Source: Acidobacteriaceae bacterium
GTDB taxonomy: Bacteria > Acidobacteriota > Terriglobia > Terriglobales > Acidobacteriaceae
NCBI GenBank assembly: GCA_003131315.1
Contig: PKUV01000050.1
Coordinates: forward strand, 1-45,525
Length of the DNA stretch: 45,525 nt
Direction of reading: 5' to 3'
Below are positions 9,498 through 17,527 of this stretch, piece by piece. The position numbers were made by a program, and so were the translations under genes. The notes below the pieces were generated by a model. That model did not search any database. It was not told the DNA's origin and saw nothing but the letters and a program-made list of their open reading frames with translations. Position 1 is the first letter of the stretch, and each line of letters begins with the position of its first letter.

Positions 9498-10385
9498 CTA
9501 AAGGAGTTCCCAGTCAAGGTTCTCGCTGATCGGGTGCCGGGCGGTTTCTTCGGTCGCGGTGATGATCGCATCCGGGTGCCGCTGCAACAGCGTCATCGGA
9601 TACTCAGGAGTCGGTTCGGAAAATAACGCGACCCGCAAGGCGGTCTGCTTCCATGCGCCGGTGTCGCTGTACACGCGAACTTTCTTCGCAGACAGACACT
9701 CCCGAACGCCCAGGGTAATCGACATGGGCGGCACGAACTGATAAGCGCTACCAAAAGTTCGGTGCGCCAGAGCAAGAATCGTGTCGAGGTTGTTCTCCTG
9801 GATACGAATGGTGGAGTTGGCCAGATCTTCCAGCGTGATCGAACTGTAGGGGTGACGGCGGGCCTGGTTATACGCGATGTGTCCGTCCTGCCCCCAGCCC
9901 CCGACGGTGATATCAATCGGGGCGCTGTCGATTGCCTCTCGTACTCGTTCCGCGGTGGAGGGCAGCAGCCAGAACCTCTGTGCTTCGGGTACCTGCAAAG
10001 TGGCCTTGATCTCGCCGTAGAAATGCTTTTCCATGAAAGTGCGGAAATTGTAGGGATGGTTCGTAGGCAATGGCCGGCCTTGCCAGTCCAAACATTCGTC
10101 CATGTGGAACACCGACAAGTTCCGCAGGGGCACGCTCCGTGCGTTCACTAATTTTGTATACGGAGCGTACCAGCAACTTGGCCCGCAAGGAATAATGGCG
10201 CGGGTCGGCAAGCCCTGCTTATTATTGGCTTCAATGAGGCTCACCAGTTCCTCTGCCATCAACTGACCCATTTCAACGGAGTCATGGACGATGTGGAATC
10301 GCGTCCGCAAGTCTGGATGGCTAGGCAAGTCGCCGGCACGGACTTTGCACCAGCGATAAAGATCAGTTCTCGATACATTGGCCAT
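9498..10385 (-). CDS. Divergent NagB-like glucosamine/galactosamine-6-phosphate deaminase-isomerase
   Basis: A 295-residue protein of the NagB/RpiA superfamily. FHMDEC (Asp96) corresponds to the conserved Asp of the NagB MDEY motif, and GGWGQDGHIAYNQ aligns with the NagB GxGxDGHIAFNE motif, giving Asp167 and His169 as proton-transfer residues. Two features are unusual: the residue matching NagB Glu148, which pairs with the catalytic histidine, is Gln174, and the phosphate loop reads PCGPSCWYAP instead of a GGTP type. Known family members open the amino sugar phosphate and release ammonia; this one may act on a different sugar phosphate or only isomerise. The start is the ATG at 10385 with GGGAG six bases upstream; a TTG-started extension to 10427 would run through the operator and is rejected. 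It heads the operon with the PfkB kinase. Confidence 0.75.
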   Translation of the reverse strand: MANVSRTDLYRWCKVRAGDLPSHPDLRTRFHIVHDSVEMGQLMAEELVSLIEANNKQGLPTRAIIPCGPSCWYAPYTKLVNARSVPLRNLSVFHMDECLDWQGRPLPTNHPYNFRTFMEKHFYGEIKATLQVPEAQRFWLLPSTAERVREAIDSAPIDITVGGWGQDGHIAYNQARRHPYSSITLEDLANSTIRIQENNLDTILALAHRTFGSAYQFVPPMSITLGVRECLSAKKVRVYSDTGAWKQTALRVALFSEPTPEYPMTLLQRHPDAIITATEETARHPISENLDWELL

Positions 10386-10408
10386 GAGATCTCCCGGCAC
10401 GCGTACGG

Positions 10409-10424
10409 GGTGAAACGATTCGCC
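10409..10424 (-). promoter_or_regulatory. LacI-type operator upstream of the NagB-PfkB operon
   Basis: GGTGAAACGATTCGCC matches 14 of 16 positions of the deduced palindrome. It sits 24 bases upstream of the NagB-like ATG. On the minus strand a TTGACA (10446-10441) lies 16 bases upstream of the site, so the operator would cover the -10 region. No convincing -10 hexamer is visible, so the promoter itself is tentative. Confidence 0.6.
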
Positions 10425-10470
10425 CAAATCCTACGCTGTGTGTCAAGCGTTCCCTCTCCGGTCCCGGTCC

Positions 10471-11514
10471 TTATGAATGCGTCGCCGGGCAGGTCGACTC
10501 ACGCACGATCAGCTTCGGCGACACCTTGCGGTATTTTGCCTGAGCCGGGCGTTTTTCCACCGAAGCCCGGATCAGTTCTTTGACGATTTCCGCGCCCAGC
10601 GCACCCTGCATTTCCAACTGTTGCTGCACGGTAGTGAGCGGCGGATTGTAGAACTCCGAGCCGGGGATATCGTCGAAGCCGACGACGGAGCAGTCCTTCG
10701 GGACCCGGCGTCCGGCTTTGGTAAGGGCGCGAACCGCAGCAAACGCGGTGAGATCGTCGAATGCAACCAGCGCGGTGAAATCCGGGCGCCGCCGCAACAA
10801 CTCTTCGGTCAACTCGCAGCCCTCGGCATAGGTCGAATTCCTGCCGTTGATTTCTAGAACCAGATTCGGATCGATCTTCAATCCGACATCGTGCGCAAAG
10901 CTCTCGATTCCCCGCCAGCGCTGCAGGCTGTCTACCAGGATCTTCGGGCCTTTAATAAATGCGATTCTGCTGTGACCCAATTCGTAGAGGTGCTGAATCG
11001 CCTGCCTGGTACCGACCTCATTGTCAACGACGATGGAACTGACCGGGCCGCGCTGTAACTCACGGCCGATCACAACGGCCGGAATGTCGCGTTCTGCGAA
11101 CTCGGCCAGCAACCCAGTATCGAGGTAGACGAAGTTGGCGATGGCGATGAAACCCTCCACCCGCCGACCCAGCAGCATGTCCACACAGCGTTGAAATTGC
11201 GACCCGTCGTTCTGCAGATCTGTGGCGATGGGAAAATAGCCAGACGGCCGGAGATGGTTCTCAATTCCGCGAAGGATCTGCGTGCAATAAGGATCGGTGA
11301 TGTCGAATACGACGACACCGATGGTATGGCTGCGCTGACTTCGGAGTGATCGCGCAAATAGATTGGGCCGGTACCCGAGGCGACGAGCTACTTTCCTGAT
11401 GTGCGTGCGGGTGCGAGGGGAAATGCGGCCGGATCCGGGCCCCTCGTTCAGCACCATCGATACCGTCGTGACCGAAAAACCACTTTCTCCCGCGACGTCG
11501 CGAATGGTTACCAT
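10471..11514 (-). CDS. LacI-family transcriptional repressor
   Basis: A 347-residue regulator. Residues 2-50 are a LacI helix-turn-helix and hinge (VTIRDVAGESGFSVTTVSMVLN, then RISPRTRTHIRKVARRLGYRPN), followed by a periplasmic-binding-type ligand domain with SHTIGVVVFDITDPYC and GFDDIPGSEFYNPPLTTVQQ. The start is the ATG at 11514, which has GAGGAGG five bases upstream and places the HTH at the extreme N terminus as usual; an extension to 11553 is not supported. The gene faces the isomerase operon and ends 85 bases before the NagB-like gene. Three matching operators nearby make it the likely local repressor. Its inducer should be a sugar or sugar phosphate of this pathway. Confidence 0.9.
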   Translation of the reverse strand: MVTIRDVAGESGFSVTTVSMVLNEGPGSGRISPRTRTHIRKVARRLGYRPNLFARSLRSQRSHTIGVVVFDITDPYCTQILRGIENHLRPSGYFPIATDLQNDGSQFQRCVDMLLGRRVEGFIAIANFVYLDTGLLAEFAERDIPAVVIGRELQRGPVSSIVVDNEVGTRQAIQHLYELGHSRIAFIKGPKILVDSLQRWRGIESFAHDVGLKIDPNLVLEINGRNSTYAEGCELTEELLRRRPDFTALVAFDDLTAFAAVRALTKAGRRVPKDCSVVGFDDIPGSEFYNPPLTTVQQQLEMQGALGAEIVKELIRASVEKRPAQAKYRKVSPKLIVRESTCPATHS

Positions 11515-11622
11515 TGTTCCTCCTCGGTAGACCGATCGTATCCCGCCGGACACGAACCCCTCCGAGCTTACGAAAAAATCCGCATGACTCTAACACATCC
11601 CATCGCCGTGTGACGCGACCAG

Positions 11623-11651
11623 TTGACAGCAGAGCGCTGGAAGTCTAGATT
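11623..11651 (+). promoter_or_regulatory. Sigma-70 promoter of the isomerase-amidohydrolase operon
   Basis: TTGACA (11623-11628), a 17-base spacer and TAGATT (11646-11651) form a near-consensus promoter reading right. The operator at 11660-11675 lies over the expected start of transcription. This divergent region between 11515 and 11926 also holds an aldolase relic. Confidence 0.65.
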
Positions 11652-11659
11652 TACCCGTA

Positions 11660-11675
11660 ATTGTAACGTTTCACC
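11660..11675 (+). promoter_or_regulatory. LacI-type operator in front of the aldolase relic and isomerase
   Basis: ATTGTAACGTTTCACC matches 13 of 16 positions of the deduced palindrome GGTGAAACGTTTCACC. It starts eight bases after the -10 box of the promoter at 11623-11651. The site is also 145 bases from the LacI start codon, so it could serve repression of the rightward operon and perhaps autoregulation. Confidence 0.65.
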
Positions 11676-11686
11676 GGAGAAAAAGC

Positions 11687-11890
11687 TTGGCAGATTTTGG
11701 AAAGCAGATGCGGGTGCGGCGAATCCTCCGCCACCACTGTGGCACGCTGGTCGTGGCCTTTGACCATGCTCTGGTCCGGAGTCCAATCCCGGGAACGATC
11801 GATCCCGCCCGGCAAATCCGGCGCTTGCGTGGAAGCGAAGGCCGATGCCATCTTGCTCAATTTGAGCAGCATTCGAGTCTGGCACCCGTG
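11687..11890 (+). pseudogene. Truncated, frameshifted N-terminus of a DhnA-type aldolase
   Basis: From a TTG at 11687 the frame reads LADFGKQMRVRRILR, then TLVVAFDHALVRSPIPGT and ARQIRR. After a frameshift near 11822-11835 it continues as VEAKADAILLNLSSIRVW and then stops resembling anything. This matches residue for residue the start of the intact aldolase at 18422 (LSDCGKKLRLCRVLG, LVVAFDHALVLGPIPGT, AQIRR, EAKVDALLLNLGLIR). Only about 65 of some 270 codons remain. It still lies directly behind the promoter and operator, with a GGAGA before the TTG, so it was presumably the first gene of this operon before it decayed. Confidence 0.8.
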
Positions 11891-11926
11891 AGGCACCCAC
11901 AACCTACGTACAACTGAGGAGGAGAA

Positions 11927-13309
11927 ATGATCGAGCCGAAGGTCGGGTTCATTGTTTACGGCGTTCACAAGGACGGACTGGCGGATCCCATGGGCCAACC
12001 TTTCATCGATGGGGCGGTCGTCGAGCGGTCAAAAAATGCACTGCTAAAGGCTGGACTCAAACTCGTTACGCACGAAACCGTTATCGCCAGCAAAGAGGAA
12101 GCGATAGCCGCCCTCCGCCGGATGAAGAACGAAGAAGAAGTTGACGCAGTGATCCTGTTTTCGGGCACATGGGTGTGGGCGGCGCATCTAGTCGGCGCCA
12201 TCCGTGATTACGCCAACACGGGAAAAGGAGTTCTGCTTTGGACTCATCCGGGCTCGCAGGGCTGGCGCCCCGTCGGTGGACTGGTCATGCACGGAGGTCT
12301 ATTGGAGATTGGTGTCGCTCACAAGTTTGTGTACGGAGTCGCAGAGGACCGGGAAGCAGTCGAGAAGATTGTCAGTTATGCCCGGGCGGCGCACTTAAAG
12401 AACTGGCTGAATCTCTCCACGATAGGCGCCATCGGCGGGAGAGGAATGGGGCAGACTTGCGGAGCAGCGGACCCCTCGCAGTGGATGCGGATGTTTGGCA
12501 TCGACATCGATTCTCGCGACGCAACCGAGGTGATCCGGGCCGCTGAATCGATCTCGCAAGCCGAGATCAGCGCGATCGCTCCGCGTTTGCAGAAATTATT
12601 CGGCAAGGCCCCCGACTTGACTGTTGTCAATGAACGCTCGATTCGCCTCTATCTGGCACTGAAAAAAGTCGTAGAAAGCGAGAAGTTTGATTTCTACACG
12701 ATTCAGTCATTCCCCGGCCTCGGCGATCATTACTCGGCTACCTGTTTCGCGCAAAGCATGATGCTCGAGGATGGACACGGCACCTCCACTCTCGGTGACT
12801 TTAATACTGCACTCACTGTCCTGCTGTTGACCAAGCTCAGCCGAGAGCGCGTGTACTACGGAGATCTTCAGCACCTCGACACCAAGACGAAAGAGATCAA
12901 GATTATCGGGGACGGAGCATGTCCTCCCTCGCTGGCAGGAACACTGGGGCCGGCCGGTTTTGCTGAACACGGCATTCCGACCGAAGGTGAAGCAGGCGGC
13001 CTCTCGGTTAAGCTGATCTGCAAAGTTGGAGAAGGAGTACTGGCGCGTTTGGGAAGAGTCAATGGCGAGTTCCGGATGGTCATTACTCGCGCAACGGTTT
13101 TCGAACCGCCCGCTGAGGATGTTGCAAGCCGGCTGAATGAATGTGGCATTCCCTTTTGGCCCCATGGCTTCATAACGGCTCATTGCGATATAGACAGACT
13201 TCTCCAGAATTGGACAAATGAATACGCGTGCCTGGGATATGGACCCGACATTTACCCGGCACTGATTGATTTCTGTGAAATGATCGGCATAAGAACAGTA
13301 CTGCCGTAA
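11927..13309 (+). CDS. L-fucose isomerase-like aldose-ketose isomerase (FucI/AraA superfamily)
   Basis: A 460-residue cytoplasmic protein of the FucI/AraA-like superfamily (COG2407 type). It shows the N-terminal two Rossmann-like subdomains (KVGFIVYGVHKDGLADP; AVILFSGTWVWAAHL) and the C-terminal part with DFNTALTVLLLTKLS and GEGVLARLGRVNGEF. These enzymes interconvert aldoses and ketoses with a bound divalent metal. At 460 residues it is shorter than classical FucI (about 590), closer to the uncharacterised short branch, so the sugar may not be fucose. The start is an ATG preceded by GAGGAGGAGAA, one of the best ribosome sites in the window. The amidohydrolase follows after 14 bases. Confidence 0.8.
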   Translation: MIEPKVGFIVYGVHKDGLADPMGQPFIDGAVVERSKNALLKAGLKLVTHETVIASKEEAIAALRRMKNEEEVDAVILFSGTWVWAAHLVGAIRDYANTGKGVLLWTHPGSQGWRPVGGLVMHGGLLEIGVAHKFVYGVAEDREAVEKIVSYARAAHLKNWLNLSTIGAIGGRGMGQTCGAADPSQWMRMFGIDIDSRDATEVIRAAESISQAEISAIAPRLQKLFGKAPDLTVVNERSIRLYLALKKVVESEKFDFYTIQSFPGLGDHYSATCFAQSMMLEDGHGTSTLGDFNTALTVLLLTKLSRERVYYGDLQHLDTKTKEIKIIGDGACPPSLAGTLGPAGFAEHGIPTEGEAGGLSVKLICKVGEGVLARLGRVNGEFRMVITRATVFEPPAEDVASRLNECGIPFWPHGFITAHCDIDRLLQNWTNEYACLGYGPDIYPALIDFCEMIGIRTVLP

Positions 13310-13323
13310 GGAAGGAGCTTCCG

Positions 13324-14430
13324 ATGACGTTTTTGTCACGATCTGTCTCTTTGCTCATGTTCGCTATCGCTATCGTAGTTTCTTGTGCCGCTCAGACGGC
13401 AACTGCCGCAGCCCCTTCGGCTGGACACGCCAGTGAAGAACAAGCTCTAAAAGCGTTCGCAGCCCTGCACCCTATCGATGCGCATGTGCACGTCTTCAAG
13501 ACCGATCCTGCATTCCAAGGAATGCTAGAGCGGCTGAATGTGAAGCTGCTGAATATCCTGGTCATGGATGACACGCTCCCATACCGCAAGCAGCTGCAGC
13601 CGCAAATCGATGATGCGCTCACCCTCATGCGGTCCAGCCACGGCCATATTGCTCTGTGCACGACGTTCGACCCGTACTTATTTGACAGTCCGTCATTCAG
13701 TGCCGATGCCATCAAGCAGATCGATCAAAACTTCGCCGCTGGCGCCGTAGCGGTAAAGATATGGAAGAACATCGGAATGGAAATCAAGGATCATAGCGGC
13801 AAGTTCATCATGGCAGACGATCCGAAGTTCGATCCCATTTACAGAGACATCGCCCAGCATGGCAAAACACTCCTGTCACATCAGGCGGAGCCCGATGTGG
13901 CCTGGGGACCGCCGGATCCGGCCGATCCCTCCTGGTCCTACTACCAGGAAAATCCGCAATGGTATGTCGGCAACAAGCCCGGGTTCCCGTCGAAGCAAGT
14001 GATTCTCGAGGCGCGGGATCATGTGCTCGCGAACAATCCCAACCTGCGGATGGTGGGAGTCCATCTCGGCAGCATGGAAAGAGATCTCGATAACATCGGC
14101 CGACATTTGGAGAAGTATCCGGAGTTCGCCATCGACACAGCGGGGAGAATGGATTACCTGATGATGATGTCTCCCGAAAAAGTGCGCGCGTTCCTCATCA
14201 AGTACCAGGACCGCGTTGTCTACGGGACCGATCTCGATCTGCTCGCGACTGCGGACGTCGCGGAAACACTCAAAGACTGGCAATCCAGCTACGCGCGGGA
14301 CTGGAAATTTCTTGCTACCGGCGAAACCTTTAGCGTTGAGGGCAAGCAGGTGCGTGGATTGAATCTGCCCCAGGCGGTGCTCCAGAAAATATTTCGCAGT
14401 AATGCTCTCCACTGGATCCCTGGGTTGTGA
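13324..14430 (+). CDS. Exported amidohydrolase (amidohydrolase_2 / PF04909-like)
   Basis: A 368-residue metal-dependent hydrolase with an N-terminal signal; VVSC at 18-21 could be a lipobox, otherwise cleavage would follow the Ala-rich stretch to about 30. The TIM-barrel metal signature is visible: His54 and His56 in DAHVHVF, His186 in LLSHQAEP, His247 in VGVHLGS and Asp303 in VYGTDLD. Members of this family hydrolyse lactones or decarboxylate acids. A role on a sugar lactone or a polymer side group would fit, but the extracytoplasmic location next to a cytoplasmic isomerase is puzzling. It has its own GGAAGGAG ribosome site 14 bases after the isomerase stop, so it is operonic. Confidence 0.8.
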   Translation: MTFLSRSVSLLMFAIAIVVSCAAQTATAAAPSAGHASEEQALKAFAALHPIDAHVHVFKTDPAFQGMLERLNVKLLNILVMDDTLPYRKQLQPQIDDALTLMRSSHGHIALCTTFDPYLFDSPSFSADAIKQIDQNFAAGAVAVKIWKNIGMEIKDHSGKFIMADDPKFDPIYRDIAQHGKTLLSHQAEPDVAWGPPDPADPSWSYYQENPQWYVGNKPGFPSKQVILEARDHVLANNPNLRMVGVHLGSMERDLDNIGRHLEKYPEFAIDTAGRMDYLMMMSPEKVRAFLIKYQDRVVYGTDLDLLATADVAETLKDWQSSYARDWKFLATGETFSVEGKQVRGLNLPQAVLQKIFRSNALHWIPGL

Positions 14431-14434
14431 ATTC

Positions 14435-14523
14435 ATGACGCCGCCAATTCTCTTTTGCCGGCCTGGCGGGCGGGATAGCACAAACAGCAGAACGACCGCG
14501 GCAAGGAGAACCATTCTTTGCAT
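14435..14523 (-). pseudogene. Possible 5' relic of an exported-protein gene
   Basis: On the minus strand an ATG at 14523 is preceded by GGAGGT at an ideal distance and begins MQRMVLLAAVVLLFVLSRPP, a textbook signal peptide. The frame then runs into the antisense of the amidohydrolase end and loses coding character, so only the first 20-30 codons look genuine. I read it as the surviving start of a deleted gene. The 345-base gap 14431-14775 otherwise holds the promoter at 14564-14591. Confidence 0.3.
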
Positions 14524-14563
14524 GCCAGCTACCTCCAACCTGCGTGAGCCAATACGAATGTTA

Positions 14564-14591
14564 TTGACAACATTTGCGCGATTCGTAATAT
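14564..14591 (+). promoter_or_regulatory. Promoter of the PKD-containing glycosidase gene
   Basis: TTGACA (14564-14569), 16 bases, then TAATAT (14586-14591). Downstream, 14625-14640 carries a repeated GGTTCG/GTTCG pattern in an AT-rich stretch, which could be a regulator site, but no second copy was recognised. The leader to the start codon at 14776 is about 180 bases, unusually long. Confidence 0.5.
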
Positions 14592-14775
14592 ATTTGTGCA
14601 CGGTTGTGTATATTATTGTGTTCGTTCTGGTTCGAAACGTCGGGATTTTGGCGGTCAAGCTAGGAGGTGTCATTTGGCCAAGAAAGAAGCGGGCAATAAG
14701 ACACTCAACATCGCTGGGGCTCGGCCTATCCCGAGAAACCAGACTACTTCTTGTTTTTGTTCTTGGTCGAGGCTC

Positions 14776-17220
14776 ATGCTTCGAGTGCTCGCCGTTTTCT
14801 TGTTCGTGCGTTTAGCTTATGCCGCCGACGCCACGCTCAAGAATGGCAGCCTGCTCGTAACCGTCGCTGCTCGTGATGGTTCCTACTCGATTGGGATAGA
14901 AGCAAACTCGGCTCCGATCCTTCAGGCGAGAGTGGCTGCGCAGGTTAACGATCGCTGGATCGAGTCAACGGACTATCCCCAGCATCAAGTTTCCGAGTCC
15001 ACCTTCGAAGACACGCTCGGTCGTGGTCACCAGGTTACCGTGACCTCGAGCGGTCTCCCTGAGCGCCCCGCGCTGAGCTACACGATCCGCACGTATGACA
15101 ACCGGCCGTTCGGTGACATTCAGGTTGCGGTCCAGAATCACACGGGAAAAACTTTGTCCGTTGAAGGCATCCGCTGTGCCGAGGCCACCGGCGAGCAGAT
15201 CCTGAATCTCCAGGGCAAAGAGAGCTCAGATCGTGTGTTGTCCGACAGCTTTAGTGAAGATTGGCCGCCGCTGCGCATTTACGACTTAGGTCAGGCGCCG
15301 GATGGCATGCATCGGGCTGTGGGCAGCCAACTCGTGTACAACCAACAGAGCAAAGAGAGCGTGTTCTTCGGTGCTCTTTCGTCAGATCGCTTCCTGACAA
15401 TCATGCACTTGAAAACGCGAGCAGGATCCGACGGCCCGACGATCAGCGGCTTCACGGTTGACTCCACGGGCACGACGGAAATTCAAGCTTCCGATCCAGA
15501 GTCGGGACTGCGCAAAGGTCCTGCTGAAAATCTCGTTGAACTGAGCCTGCCCCTTGCCAGCGGCGGGAACATGATTTCCGAACGGTTGATGTTTGCAGCA
15601 GGAACCGACTACCTCGCCCAACTTGAAAACTATGGAGCCGCCATTCGTGAACTGCATCACAGCCGCATCGCTGAAGACAATATGCTCGGGTGGTGGAGCT
15701 GGACTGCCTTCTACACGAAGATCACTGAGGGCAACACTCTCACCAATGCGCTCTGGCTCGCGCAGCACTTGAAACCGCTGGGTTATGACTATTTTCACTT
15801 CGACCTGGGATACGGCTATGCCCGCAACGAATACACGACTCCCAACGCCTCCCAGTTTCCCCATGGAATGTGGCCCCTGACCCACCGTATTTCCAAGCTG
15901 GGACTGAATATCGGTGTTTGGACGGCCCCTTTCGAGGTCGGTGAGCGGAGCTGGGTGTACGAGCACCACAAAGATTGGCTAGTCCGAAACCTGAGTGGCA
16001 AGCCCATCCAGATCACGACTGCGGAAGAGGTACCTACAGAACGCGTGTTCGTATTGGACCCGACAAACCCCGGCGCGCAGGAACATCTTCGCAAGACTTA
16101 CCGCGCGCTAGTCGATGAGTGGGGAGTGAAGTACATCAAGCTCGACTTCATGGACAATACAGCCATTGAGGGCGGCTATTTTCGCCCGAACACAACCGCT
16201 CTCGAAGCTCAGCGGATTGGGCTGCAAATCATCCGCCAAGCGGTTGGCGAGCACGTGTTGTTAGATAAGGACGGCAGTCCGATGCTGAACCCGGTTGGCC
16301 TGGTGGATGAGGGCCGCGTGTCGCAAGACACAGGCCACTTGTTCTTGCGCAGTAAGGAAGCCGCCCCAGGCATAGCCGCCCGTTTTTTCATGCATCGGAA
16401 CTTTTTCATCAATGATCCCGATGCCTTTGCGGTGTCACATCAACTAACGGAAGAACGCGAAATTCAGGCTCCTCTTACGTTAAAAGAGGCCGAAGTATCG
16501 ATCGCACTATCGGCGGTTTCCGGAGGAATGTACGAAATCGGCGACGACCTTCCAACTCTGGGAGCAGACCCAGATCGGCTTGCACTACTCAAGAATCCTG
16601 ATCTGCTGCAAATGGCGAAACTCGGCCGCGCCTCAGTCCCCATAGACCTTCTCACCTATCGCGCGGAAGATGAGCAGCCGAGCGTGTTTTTGCTACGGGA
16701 AGACCAGCGACAGTCAATGTTGGCGGCATTCAATTGGACCGAGCAGACCCGATCTCACGCGTTCTCACTCTCTGAATTGAATCTTCCCAGCGAGCATGGC
16801 TATGAATTGCACGATGTCCTCGAACCGGAGCGTCACTTGTCGCTCGATGACGATTCCATTCGGCTCGAACTAGCCGCTCATTCCGTAAAGCTGATTAAGA
16901 TCATCGATTCTTCGGTTCCTGCTGCAGCTCCTTTTGTGAACCTACAGGCGCCAGATCACGGTAGCGCCGGGGAAGAGCTCAAGTTCGTCAGTACCGCCGC
17001 GTCTGACGCAGTGCCTCCACTCGCGTATCACTGGGACTTCGGCGATGGGACAAAGGATGAGGGCAGACAGGTGACCCACACGTACACGACGGTCGGAAGC
17101 TACACGGTCCGGCTGGTCGTTGACGGCTTAGACGGACTTCGTGCGGAGAAGAGCGTGCCGGTTGCTGTTAGTGGTGCAGTCGCACTTCCACCTCCAAGCC
17201 GTTTCATCTCGAAGGAATAG
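14776..17220 (+). CDS. Secreted GH36/GH27-like (clan GH-D) alpha-galactosidase with C-terminal PKD domain
   Basis: An 814-residue exported enzyme starting at the ATG 14776, which begins a short signal peptide (MLRVLAVFLFVRLAYAA); longer upstream frames add a non-secretory stretch and are rejected. An N-terminal beta-sandwich (about 20-290) precedes the TIM barrel, with LGWWSWTAFYTKITEG, YFHFDLGYGYARN and WGVKYIKLDFMD. The Asp of KLDF (about 457) fits the nucleophile and the Asp of SQDTG (about 518) the acid/base. Residues about 740-805 form a PKD domain with YHWDFGDGT, TYTTVGSYTVRL, a common carbohydrate-proximal module. Its sequence is of a different branch from the two other GH36-like enzymes here. 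It follows the amidohydrolase but has its own promoter. Confidence 0.85.
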   Translation: MLRVLAVFLFVRLAYAADATLKNGSLLVTVAARDGSYSIGIEANSAPILQARVAAQVNDRWIESTDYPQHQVSESTFEDTLGRGHQVTVTSSGLPERPALSYTIRTYDNRPFGDIQVAVQNHTGKTLSVEGIRCAEATGEQILNLQGKESSDRVLSDSFSEDWPPLRIYDLGQAPDGMHRAVGSQLVYNQQSKESVFFGALSSDRFLTIMHLKTRAGSDGPTISGFTVDSTGTTEIQASDPESGLRKGPAENLVELSLPLASGGNMISERLMFAAGTDYLAQLENYGAAIRELHHSRIAEDNMLGWWSWTAFYTKITEGNTLTNALWLAQHLKPLGYDYFHFDLGYGYARNEYTTPNASQFPHGMWPLTHRISKLGLNIGVWTAPFEVGERSWVYEHHKDWLVRNLSGKPIQITTAEEVPTERVFVLDPTNPGAQEHLRKTYRALVDEWGVKYIKLDFMDNTAIEGGYFRPNTTALEAQRIGLQIIRQAVGEHVLLDKDGSPMLNPVGLVDEGRVSQDTGHLFLRSKEAAPGIAARFFMHRNFFINDPDAFAVSHQLTEEREIQAPLTLKEAEVSIALSAVSGGMYEIGDDLPTLGADPDRLALLKNPDLLQMAKLGRASVPIDLLTYRAEDEQPSVFLLREDQRQSMLAAFNWTEQTRSHAFSLSELNLPSEHGYELHDVLEPERHLSLDDDSIRLELAAHSVKLIKIIDSSVPAAAPFVNLQAPDHGSAGEELKFVSTAASDAVPPLAYHWDFGDGTKDEGRQVTHTYTTVGSYTVRLVVDGLDGLRAEKSVPVAVSGAVALPPPSRFISKE

Positions 17221-17527
17221 CTTCGCCCTATTTCGCTAGCCATCAGTATCCGAAGTGTCCGTACCAGGCGCGTCTGTATTCGTATTTCGCGAAAAAGTTG
17301 TGAAAGTTCCCGCAGGTATCGCCGAGCCGGTCAGGGGGATACCGCCGACGGGAAAAAATGTATCAGTATGATCGTTTATCAACTATTTTGTATGGTTGTG
17401 GCGGTCGCTTGCTGATGAGGCTCGGGGGCCGTATTCGTTTGATTGCGCGCTGGCCGAGCCCGGAGTTATAAAATGAAGCGGTACTCGTCGATTCCTGTTC
17501 CGCGCACGGGGGCAACCAAGAATCGCT
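17221..17527. other. Intergenic region before the DeoR gene
   Basis: This 307-base gap holds no gene I can defend. A possible promoter is TTGCGC (17443-17448), 18 bases, TATAAA (17467-17472), reading into the DeoR gene. Around 17360-17385 a spaced ATCA/ATC/ATCA pattern in AT-rich DNA might be an operator. No strong terminator hairpin follows the glycosidase stop. Confidence 0.35.

Noticed and set aside
13324-14430. Amidohydrolase as a NagA-type GalNAc-6-phosphate deacetylase
   Set aside because: It has an export signal and the metal motif of the amidohydrolase_2 group, whereas NagA enzymes are cytoplasmic and have a different sequence pattern.
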